A stretch of DNA of 64,000 nt from Rhea pennata. Its lineage: Eukaryota; Chordata; Aves; Rheiformes; Rheidae. Positions within the stretch are counted from its first letter, which is position 1; every line of letters starts with the position of its first letter. The stretch lies in NCBI RefSeq assembly GCF_028389875.1, contig NC_084682.1, forward strand, positions 1,870,001-1,934,000, given 5' to 3'. Positions 10,636-22,010 of the stretch are shown here, piece by piece. Under the pieces are notes generated by a model, which was given only the letters and a program-made list of their open reading frames with translations, made no database searches and was not told the origin of the DNA. A program made the position numbers and the translations under genes.

Positions 10636-13600
10636 GCTTTGTGCTCCTTCACCGCAGTCCTTGCTTCCCTGACCTGGAAGGTCTCACTGCTATCTCCATG
10701 TGGAGAGAACACGGGGGGCACAAGGCAGGGGCTCTGCCCAGAGCCTTTCCCTCTTTAGCTGGGGCCCAACCGCGGGCCGTTTGGGCTGGGCTGCCCTGTC
10801 CCTTCGTTAACGTTTGGAAGGGCTGGAACTGCCCACGTGGGCTCTGAGGAGGCTCTTTAGCAGAGAGACCTTCGTCAGTCAGCCAACAGCCCCTACTGAG
10901 GCCTTAAGTTCGCAGGCAGCGGTCACAAGCACGAGGACACTTTCCCCCAAGACCACAGAAGTTTAAATGTTTCAACAGCAAGGAGCAGAGAGCACGTTTT
11001 GAGTTGCTATGGGAAACATCATCCTAATAACATCTTTATCAACCCCAGGATATGATTAGAGAGCAAGGAAAAAAAAAATACTCAGCTAGAATAAAGTTGT
11101 CTCGTTTTTTTCCCTTCTCACCCCAGCAGCGCCCGCAGCCCAGCCCTGGGAGCAGCAGCCGGCCGAGCTGCGAGCACGCAGCACCCCCTGGTGCCACCCG
11201 CTCTGCTCCAGGACCCCAGCCCCACTCCCAGCTGCCAACATCTGGCGGCAGGCAGGAGCAGCCAGGATGTGGAGGCCTGCTCCGCACAGGCTCCAGGCAC
11301 AGCTGCTTTTCTCCCGAGGCAGAGCCTGCTCTGCCCGCAAGCAAGCGGCCAGGGAATGACGCTGAGCTAGGCTTGGAAGGAAAACAGCAAACCGGCTGGG
11401 TATCTGGTAAAACTTCACAGAGCCACAAGAGAAATTAAATCTTCTGTTTTCTCACACAAAAAATTCCTCCAAAGATATGCCTCAGGTAGGTACAAATTTA
11501 TGAATGTTATGAGCCAGACATGCAAAAGCTTGCCTGCCCAGCTTATTGTGCAAAACACAATAGTTTGGAATTGTATCCTTTCTGACTGTCACTTTGAAGG
11601 AGAAAGGAAGTCTAGGCTGTCTCTCTATAAGGTTTGGGAAAGAAAAAGTGGATTATAGCTCCAGCAGAGCAAGGCTACTGTCTGGCTGGTTATACAAGGT
11701 TACAGCTAGAAAAAGAGTGAGATCTGAGTTCTTGTCCCCACTATGACACTGTTTTATTCTGCGGTCAAAGGCAAAAAAAATGTCATAGCACTGTGTCTTT
11801 TTTCCTAGATTAAAAAAGGAATATTCACACCTCCTCTTATAGCAGTCGTAGAACTGTAATGAGTGAATTTGTATGGAACATGTTGCAAGTGGAATGAAAA
11901 AGTTACAGAAGAAGAAATTGGTACTGCATTTGTTTTCAGTGTTTCTACATACTTCAGTGAGATGCTTGTGGCAGTGGGAAGAGAAAGGTGGGAAGGGAAC
12001 TTGTTAGTCTTCTGGTGGCATCCCAGTCCCCAAATGACATAAATGCTAAGAGAAAAACTGACCTTTTGTCATTTTGAAATTAATGTGTGTCCTGGAAGTG
12101 CGTGAAAAATGTCTTCCTACTATCCCATCTTTTGCACAGGCTAATACCATCTACATTAAAAAAAATCTTACATGGGCAAGTCTAAGTATAAAAACCTGAG
12201 CTTGTAGTTTTCTACACTGTGCAGAGCTTCACTGGAAAGCTTTTTCCTGCAACTTTCAGCAGGAATATTCAGGGTCAAAATCCACCAACAAACTCATTCT
12301 AATAAACTGATGCTAACTAATAAGGGAACACACCTGCTCTGAGGAAGGGTGGGTAGGATTATATGGTACAGCAGAACTCTTTAAATCTTTCAGTTTTTAA
12401 TCATCTAACTCCTGTCTCTATGATTTGATAGCCTCTGTCTTTGGACTTTATAAGAATGAATATTTAGTCTTATGCTAGCTGGGGTTATGACATGCTGAGG
12501 CAGTCCCATATGCAAAAGCAAACAAAAAGAGTTCTTTCCTCACTTTCCTGGGGAATTGCAAATGCTTCTTGAAATTCACTTTTTCTAAGAAAAAGCTTTT
12601 TGAAAAATAACCTTCCAATCTTGCTTACAATGAAATGCATGACCTTTCATATCTCTAAAAAAAAAAATCTCTGGAATATTATACATAAATTTCATTTTTT
12701 ATTAAAATATCCCTTACCTCAAAGTCCTTTTAATATACACAGTAAAGTAGAACATAGGAGAAGCAGAAGATCTGTATTTTAGTCTCTGTTCTAGAGTTTG
12801 TGCTATGCTATTGCCTCTCAAACACATACACTCCTTTCTCCATCTCCATCCTTCCTTGACTGATGTAGCTGCAGAGTTAGTTAATACGGCTTTACAAAGA
12901 AGCACTCACCCCGGGTTTGGGACTGACAGCCCAGGCAGATGAAATCTCATAGAAAGAAGCAGTGCTAGTTTCCCTATCAGTCAGCTGCAACTCCACCTTT
13001 AACAGGTCTATTGGCAGGCGCTGGGGTCTCTGCTGAGACCATCCATCAGCATGAAGTTTGGGGCTGAAATGAGTGAGACAAGAGCCTTAGTGTTTAGGAA
13101 AGCAAGGAACCAGCAAACTCATTTCACAACAGCTAGCACTTGAATACAATTTTTAAACAGGCTATACTCAAACCAGCAATCTAGACCTGAGGAGCTCAAT
13201 AGCTTCTTACCAGCTTGGAGTAATTTTGTCCCCCAGAATCAAACATGGCAGCAGGACACCCAATAAATATGTCTACAGATCAGTGATTTAATTAAGGGAA
13301 AACCATGGAAATTCCCAAACCCTCCTAAATATCTGTTTCCTGGCTCTAACTAGTCAATAACTTGCCAACTGAGCAATGTATTTGTCTGCTCCCCTCCATA
13401 TATTTTCTGCTTTTCATTATAATTTTCTAAATAATACATTACAATAAGTTATTCATCACACTCAGCAGCTTTGTGATCCCTCCTCCATCCTGAGGAATTT
13501 CACTAATAAATCAGTTGCACAAATATCTGGCTAGTATTGCCATAGTTTTGAACGTTTTCCATTTATATGCTCAGCACCTGCATGAGCTGGCTATGAGGTT

Positions 13601-15880
13601 GTATCAAGACCCATCATTTAAATTAAACAGCATTTCTTTGCCCCAGGATAGCTATGTCTATTACTCCTCTCCTTGTGGTCCTCCAGTGGATGCCAGCGAA
13701 AGAGCAAAGGGGCAATAGACATAATAAAAAACAAAAACAATGCAAAAAGAAAAGAGAAAGCTTTGCTTGGAGCTCCATTTCTCCCGCTCCTACTGTTGGG
13801 ACTAAATTCACGGGAGAAGCAGAAATGGCACAGAGAGGTAAATGAAAGTAGGATACATAGAAATAAAGGCTCTGGGGATAAAAAGGGGTCCTGGAGGACT
13901 GGCAACTTCTGTTAGGAAGGCTGAATACTTTTGGCCAAAGCCCTCAGTGCCTCAGAATGTAACTCTATCAAAGGTCACATTTGCACCTGTGAACTATCAA
14001 GAAAGCGGGGCTCCTCTGGGACACTACAGATCACACAGTACATGAAGGACAAAGCATGAGCAAGCAGGGGAGACAGTATGCAGCTTTCCAGCTGAGATCA
14101 GGTGAGTCCAGAGTAGCTGATGAACACTGCAAAAGTATATCCATTCTAAAAGACATGGTTGAAATACACCTTACACTCTAATCCTATCCCAATGAAGCTC
14201 TGCGACAACATCTAGAATGACACTAAGGGCTTTCCTAGACTTTCCTGTTGATTCTGAATTGGTGGAGAAGGTAGGCCAAATAGGACTTTCTGAACTTGAT
14301 AATGGCACCATCCAGGGGATGCTGTTTACTCCCTAGTTTTGATACAGTCTTTATATGCAATGCTGAACAAAGAATTGCTCTTCATAAGGATATAACTGTG
14401 CATCTGACCTGTCTTTATAGCAGGTCTTGAATTTGGTTCCTGTTGCCAAAAAGAAGCAGCTTGAACCATTTGTGTTCAAGCTTCCCAAGACAGAGTCTGG
14501 ATGTGAATCAGCATCACCCATCCCTAGCTGGCACTCAGCTTTTCCAGGCTAGAGACAGCGAACAAGACAACAGGAACCTCCTGTTTGAGACCTAAATTAA
14601 CATAGCAATATATTTACATACTTTTCTCCTGTGTTTGATTTAACTTGGGGAGAGCTGTTGTAATGTCTCTCACACTAACAATTTCGTGTCTGGAGCATAC
14701 AAAGGACGCCTTGAAAAACTAGCTCTGCCCTTCTGCCCTGTTCTCTGCGATCACTCATCTGAGAGATGTGGCACAGTCTGCTCCTACCTTTGGCCTCCCT
14801 GCCAATACTACTAACAAGACAGGCGATCAGTGCCAATGATTCTGGCCATGCAGACCTCTCCATAATGGGACTGGACGGAGGCCACCAAGCACATTTCTAA
14901 ACAAGCCAAAGCTTTTGCTGACCTTTCAGCACTATCCACGCAGACTGTATCCAGATTTATGACCCAGAGAGAACACTCCTGTCATAGATTTTCTCACTCT
15001 GGCTGCCACCAAACCAGATGTGTGCCATTCCTTATGTGCCACAGCGCTTGACACAAATCACAACGATTAGAAGGTACAACCTAGCACTGTGACTAGGATG
15101 TGAGCCTAATCATTTCTAGTCATGCCAGATAACTGACAAACAGGGGTTGAAATCTGATTGTTTCTTTACAGTGCTGTAAAAGCTTACAGACGCTGGCACT
15201 CATCTACTGGGCACATTCCAATGGAGAAAAATCCTAGATACCTGTAAATATGTAAATACTTTAAATGCTCTTAAAGAGGGAGGAACAAAGGGGCTTCTGT
15301 TTTGCTCCTCTTTGTTTTTTAAATTGCAGGAGTTCCAACCAGGAGACATTGGGAAGCACCCACCTTCCTTTGTGTGGATAGGACACCAAGGAAAAATAAT
15401 TTACGTACTTGACACTATTTTAGGCTTCTGTTGGCATGGCTATATCAGCCATGATCTCTCTTCAGCAGGGTGGGGCCAAGCAGAAGTTAGTGTTGACATA
15501 CTGATATCAGGAAAACCGTGCTTCTACTAGTATGGTTTGTTTAGTTTTTGTGTGTGTCTGCATGCATGGAGAAGAAGAGATGTTTTTGCCAAGACATTGC
15601 ATCCAGAGGAACAATTTTGCTGGTATAGGCTTTTAGCTTTCCTATATCAGTAAAGCACTCTGGGTGTAGACACGTGCCAAGTCATACATTCAAGCGAATT
15701 AGATCATGTTCATTAACTCCTTGAGCACTAATTTCTAAACCTTCACCATCTGCTGGCAAGATCTTCAGAAACAGTGAATGGAATCTGAGACAGTGGATTT
15801 AAGTACGTGGCAATGGATCAAGCTGGCAAGAGGTCTGTGCCAATATATAACCTAGAGCACATGTGTGTGTGTTTGCTTAC

Positions 15881-15960
15881 CTTCAGGAGAGGGAGTCTGG
15901 GTTTGGGAGACAGCTGGTACAATGGCAGGCACGAATGAGGCAATACAAAGTGATTCAAAC
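15881..15960 (-). other. Candidate exon, unrecognised minus-strand transcript
   Basis: 80 nt between TTTTTTGGCTCTTTTCCAG and CCTGAAG/GTAAGC, both strong. Two frames are open across it (FESLCIASFVPAIVPAVSQT and LNHFVLPHSCLPLYQLSPK). No family recognised. Confidence 0.3.
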
Positions 15961-16589
15961 CTGGAAAAGAGCCAAAAAATGAGAAAAGTAAGGTAGAGAA
16001 TGAAAATTTGGAGCTAAAGCTTTGTCAACTCTAGAGAACTGAACTGTTTGTAAATGAACCAGCTGGCTAGAAGTGATTTAAGCACAAACGCTGCAGTGCC
16101 TGCACAAGAGCCACATTGGGCCAGGTGAAGAAACATGGCAGAACAGCCCTGTGTCAAATGCTTTTCTAAAGCATCTTGCTGGGACTCCTGGCACAGCTTG
16201 CAAGAGCAGCCCTGTTCCAGGATATCTTAAAAGGGGCATCAGAGATAAGCTCAGCAGCACCATGGGAAATCATGGAAGTATAGTTCAAACTCCCATAAAC
16301 TAACAGCAAAACCTTGCCTCCCACTCCAGGCACCCTCACAGGCACGCTGCGGTTCCCCAGCTCTCCCAGACGCCGGAATACAGGGCCTCCATCTGAGAGA
16401 CAGCGCAGCATCACTGAAGCAAACCTAGTGATGCAGCTAGAAGTGTCTTGTATAAAACAAGCCAAATTACAGGCACAATCATCTATACGTGTGCCCTGGC
16501 AGAACAATCCTCTCACTTGTGCATACAAGTGCCATTGCATGATGTTTGTCAGGAATACGTAGGTGAAACCAGAGTTGAAAACTCTGGAC

Positions 16590-16690
16590 ATGGCAGTGGG
16601 CTGGGCTGAGTTCTCCTTGCTTTATTCCCAGCTCAGCCACTGATCTTTTATATGATCTTGGAAAAGTCACTCCAGCCCCTCCTCCTCTGC
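16590..16690 (-). mobile_element. Fossil MIR-like SINE fragment
   Basis: Reverse-orientation MIR pattern: CCCAGCTCAGCCACTGAT, then TATATGATCTTGGAAAAGTC and ACTCCAGCCCCTCC, matching the gctctgccactgac...gaccttgggcaagtcac segment. Confidence 0.5.
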
Positions 16691-17884
16691 CTGCTCCACA
16701 GCAATCTGGCAGCTGCAACAGTCCGCTCTCTCCTTAGTGCTGCTTAGCACTCGCAGCTCCTTTCTGGGGCAGTGAGGGCTGGACACAACTCCCCTCCCTT
16801 GCCGGGCACCCAGTGCAGCTGGTCAGTGGATGTGCTGCTGGCAGACATTTCCTGCGCAACACATCTGAACACAGGGACTCCCTGAATGCCGAAGTCTCTC
16901 CACACTCATCCTCTGCCCGCTTTGACTGCATCAGCTTTGCCCCCTCTAGGGCAGAGGGGCCAAGATTTGCCTCTGCAGCAGCTGCTGCCCCAAACTATAA
17001 ATTAAATCTCCAGTTGCTTTTTACCTCTTGCACTTGCTCTCCCAAAAAGCAATGCTGTTCGTTCCAAACACCTCGTGGCAGGAGATGACTCAGCCAGGCC
17101 TTGCGCAGACAACGAGCGGGATGAAGGCACGCTGTGCTGCCATGACCTCATTTACAGTAATGCTAGCTGCTCACGACGTCCCTCCGGCTGCCTGTTTGAG
17201 CTCCCGGCGTTGCTCAGCCGGGCAGGAAACAGAGGGTGCCCTGTGTCTTGTTCCAGAGCGGGTGGCGTGGCCAGAGCCCGGCTAGCTGCACAGCACTTGG
17301 CTCCACTGCCAGATTGTGTAAGAGGTGCAGCGGGATCTGCATGTGTGCAAGTGACTGGTAATTTTCCAGGGTAGGTAGCTGGGGAATTCTAGCCTGAGTC
17401 ACTCAGTGGGAAAAAGAAATTAGTTTATTCAAATTAGCTTTATTCCCTCCTCCAAAACTTGCATGAGAAGATTCCTCCCCCCACCACCACCGCCTTGCAA
17501 AATGATGCAGCATTGACTGTCTTTCTAGGTACAGTCAGGACAAAGCAAGGAAGAGATGAGTAAGTGCCTGCATGCATAATGCCCATAGTACAGAGACAAA
17601 TGAGCAGATGGCTGTTCCTAATCTCCTCAGCCTAACTGTCACCTAGCTCAGTAAAAAAGGGAAAACTCATTGGCTCCACCTATTTACCAAGATCTCCTGG
17701 TGCTCTTGGGTGACAATGATATCATTAGAATATGCCATACTCAGTGGAAAAGAGCTGGCAAACTCTTGGGTCTTCTTTCCCAGTTTGAAACTGGACTCAC
17801 ACTCGGTAATTACGCTGCAGCGTTATCATCACAGGCAAACACTAGGGTTTTGCTCCCATGCTGCTGTTTGCAGAGCGCAAACAA

Positions 17885-17960
17885 GTGCGAGCAAGCCACT
17901 TGTCCTCCCTGTGCCTCAGTTTCACCACTGCAGAGTACTGACCACAGGGGGCTGCTCTGA
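17885..17960 (-). mobile_element. Fossil MIR-like SINE fragment
   Basis: CACTTGTCCTCCCTGTGCCT followed by CAGTTTCACCACTGCAGAG matches the reverse-orientation MIR segment ending in ctcagtttcc. Confidence 0.45.
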
Positions 17961-20249
17961 AATTGAAGAGCTCTAAAATAATGGGACAAAAGTGTCATCA
18001 AAACACAATTTACATTCTAGTAATGACCACGGGCCCCAGTTCAGATCTCAGCCCCATTGCACTGAACAGTGCCTAGTCAGTGATTGACAATTCTTGACCC
18101 ATTACTATTATGAGCTCTTCTGATATAAAAAAGAAAATGCAATTTGAGGATGGAGAGAGTGCATTTGCTATAATCAAATTTTTCCAGCTCAGCAACAGTG
18201 GAACTGGCCTGTCAAGACACATTATTGTCTGTGGAGAGGTTCTCCTCTCATTCCACCCACCAATGCCCCCTTTGTGGCAAAGAAAATAGGACTGAGACCC
18301 AAATTGTTCAAAATTGTTACCACAGAAGACTGACTTAAGCTTCAAACTTAAAACCAAAAGAACCAGTTCTCTCATCACTGTCTCTCACAAACAACTGGGG
18401 AAGTACTAGGCTGCCACTTTAGCACACGCACTATAGCTTTCTGCATAAATATAGCAACTTCCATCAGACAAAGGTTGCTCTCTTTTCCCTGCCCCACAAT
18501 CAAAAAAAGCAAAGAAAGGAGAAACCAACATTTTAATTTAAATCATACCTTCTAAAACTATTTTGCCAGACTTGCTACTTCTACCACTCAAGACAGCGAA
18601 AATGCTCTGGAAACCTTAACTCTTTGAGCCTTTGTTTTCTTATGTCACATCGATTCCAGAACAACCCGTGACCCGCCTTCATGGAGCAGCAGTCCCAAAT
18701 CCAGAGGCTCCAACTCCACCGGTCCCTGCTCTCGCTCTCAGGTGTTCAATTCTTTTTGCAAGAGCCACACAACCTTCTCTAAATAGATGTAGTCCAAAAC
18801 ATTCCTCTGGTAACACTCTGCCTCCTGTAAACCTGCCCCTGGGGCTGAGTCAGACCTGTGATGTTCACACAGTATTCCTGCAGATTATGCCCTTGATTAA
18901 TTCCAGCCTGGAAAGACAGCAAGACTCATTTAATTTTACTCATTTTTTAAAAGAGATGGCAAGGGAAGTCTGCATGTCATCAGTCTCTCTCCTCTCCAAG
19001 CTATCCCCTTAAAATACACTGACAGATAAAATTGTCACCATCCAATTCTGCTCTGCATGTAATTCTCCCACCCTGCAGGAGCAGGCTGCGCAGTTGCCCA
19101 CGCGCACAGAGACATAGCCAGCTGATGGGATGCGGGTCCCTCTGAAAACCTCAGCTTTTGATTATAACTTCTATTACTGGAGGAAAATCTGGTAAGTGGC
19201 TGGTAATACATATGAGTGACATCAAGACACCTTACAACCTTCAAATGCTCTCTTTGTAAACGCAAGGTGAGGTGAAGAGCTTGACAAACGGCAGGTTTTC
19301 ATTGCTGGTGAAATGAAACACAGCCAGTTCTAGATTTCAATCATAGAAGATTCAAGAGTAAGAAAGTTAAGTTTACTCAGTTTTAACTTTTTAAAAAATA
19401 GCTGTATGCTACTTTTGAAGCAAACTGCAAATACTGATTAATTTAGCTTTACAATGTTTATCTTAAATAAACAGTATCCTGGTTTACAGATGGAGAAAGC
19501 AAGGCATAGAAGGGAAAAAATGAACTGTTCAGTATCTGCAACAGAACAAGGAACAAAACCCTCTCTCTGTGCTTTAACTACAAAATTATCTTTCCTCATT
19601 AGCAGCTAATCAGAACTACCAGAGGGGGAGAGATTAGGGACAGGGTGGAGAGAGGAGTAACTGAAAGAAATACAGACATCAAAATAGATTTTCATTTATT
19701 TACTCATTTATCACAGTGAGGCACAGGCTTCAAGCTCTTCAAGTCTGTGTTAGTCTTGCAGGATTTTGGGATGCCTTCTCCAAAATCCAAAAGGTTAATA
19801 GCTTAAAAGTCATGTACTGTCTCAGGAAGGAGAAAATCTGCAATTTTGGATTGGTCTCTGGAAGTCTTATATTGCTTTGCCTGCTAGATTATAAGAAACT
19901 CCTAATCTTCACTTGCCAGCTTCCTAATCTTCATGGGAACCCAGATAAGTTATCAGAAACTTGCTTATTAAAAAGCATCCAACTCGCATCACAGCAGATT
20001 GGATGATGATTTCTAGTGAATTTTAGACTTGGGAAATGAGCCTATGTAATGTGGAGGCAGGGAGCAGAGCTACGTCCTGGCACCCACAGCTCCCAAATCG
20101 CCCGACCCGGCCGGCCTGGGAGCAGCACAGGTCCTCGGACGCGCCACAGAGGGGGCAGGCTGCAGGCAGCATCCCGCTCGCCTTCTCCCTGTGCTTTGCT
20201 AGCAGCAACCCTCCTGACGTGAGCGGGAGCAGTGCGGTTCCTACGGCCC

Positions 20250-20396
20250 ATGCAGGTCTTTGAGAAGGCCAACAAGGACATCAAACACAGCAAGACATTT
20301 GCTCTTTACCTCAGCTGCATCCACAGTTTCATCGTGCACTGGCTAAACAACTACAGCTCAAGAACCGGGGAGCTGGCTGGAGTCAGCCTCCCATGA
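20250..20396 (+). other. Short coding-like reading frame, 48 codons
   Basis: An ATG frame that begins MQVFEKANKDIKHSKTFALY, ends GELAGVSLP and stops at TGA 20394-20396. Codon choice is rich in AAG, AAC, GCC and ATC, as in real coding DNA, and an acceptor-like CCCATGCAG lies at its start. It could be a terminal exon or a gene relic; I do not recognise the family. The reverse strand is also open in a short interval, so chance is not excluded. Confidence 0.2.
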
Positions 20397-21739
20397 AAAA
20401 GCTCTACCTATCCTTTCTACTCTGAAATTCTCTATACACATTCCTACCATCCTTCACTAGGAAGGACTCTGTATATTTAAACACTGAAATAAACCCTCAG
20501 TAGGGGTCCCCTCCCTTTTTTTTTGCCTAAAAAATGCGTTGCAAAAAGCTGAGTGTTTTATTTATGACAGACAAAGAATCTCTAATCAAAGTTTCCTTTC
20601 TCTCATTATTTCATTTTGACTTTTCAGAAGTGAAGAGATGGTCAGGGCCCATGACTTATTCATCAGACCATAACTTACAGACACAACACAGAGCTGGTTC
20701 TGAATCCTCCAGAAGGGACAAGCCTCTATAATTTATGCCTTTCCCTCGGGCTCCCTGCGGACGCTGGTCCCCGGCAGCAGCACCACGCAGCACTCTCGCT
20801 GTTGAGCGGATTAATTGTTTTCCCCGGGGTGACTCACTTCCCCGCATCTCCTGCGCTCAACCCAATGGAAGGAACCTGCAGGTGCTCCCCCCGCGGTGCC
20901 GCTGTCGAGACCCGGTGGCGCGGCCTCAAACATCGCGACTGCCACACCACCAATTCCAGCGCGATCCCCCTCGCACCACTGCGGGAGGGTCGTCAGCTCT
21001 CCCCGCGGAGTCCCGACCGAAACTCGCCCCGTGCTCCTACTCCAGCATGCAAGCTCAGAGCAACACTCAGATCTGCTGATCCTTTATATCCACCTTCTGC
21101 TAGCATAAATGACCGCACAGGGTGCAAAGCACCTCAGGAGAGTCATTGCCTTGCTTAGCCAGATTGAGATGCACCCGTTCTAACCGTTTACAGTAACATT
21201 TTACACAGAAGAAAGTGTTTTTCATCTGAGAATCTCCAAGCAGCCACCAAAGCAATTCCCACAAAAGCCTCCCGTAACTCTTGAGAAAGAGATAAGCATT
21301 TTTGTACCTCTTTAACAGAAAGGTAAGAACTGAGTCAGACAAGCTAAGCTCAAGGTCAGACTCAAGCCAGATCATTAGTGATGGTAAATCGGTGTGTTCT
21401 ACCGGCCTCCGCCCACGCTGCTGTCCCACAGCCTGCCTCTGCACGCAGGTGACCTCCTAGGCAAACAGCCCGTGTGCAGAAGCGAGCAGGTCGCAGGTGG
21501 AAAACCTCTTTTAAAGGTTGACAAACAGGACACTGAGCTGCTCCAACAGGTCACTACCTGCGCAGTGAATTTCCTTTGGCATTCCCAGCTTTGCACATGA
21601 GACCACAATAGGAAATGAGGAACATATTTTTAAATAAGAGGAGGAAATGGTGTCTTTGTGTCAGACAAGTGGAAGAAATCCAGGACCAAGAGACTGCAGA
21701 GCCTTTCCACTTCAGACAGCAGGTGCTCTCCAAGATGTG

Positions 21740-22010
21740 GTTATGGCAACAAAATAAATGATGGATAATTGCTTTTGTGACAACTTGCCAATTAAATTAG
21801 ACTCAGCAGAATAACATAATGACAATTTGTTATGCTCTGGTGGGCACTAACACACCAATCATAATTAAATGCTATGACTGAAATAGAATGCTGCTGTACA
21901 CAGGAATATATAACCCCAATTCACTCCCAGTGAAACATTATAGGTTCAGACTTGATTTCAATTTCTAGAGGATAATAGCATTAGCGCACATCAGAATGAG
22001 CTTGGAATAT
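21740..22010. other. Candidate conserved non-coding element
   Basis: A 270-bp AT-rich block with many homeodomain-type cores (AATTAAATTAG, ATAATTAAAT, GGATAATTG) and no simple repeats, like deeply conserved vertebrate enhancers. Judged by pattern only. Confidence 0.3.

Noticed and set aside
15312-15530. 72-codon plus-strand frame after a strong acceptor
   Set aside because: It ends in a stop with no donor and no recognisable family. It might be a terminal exon, but support is too thin.
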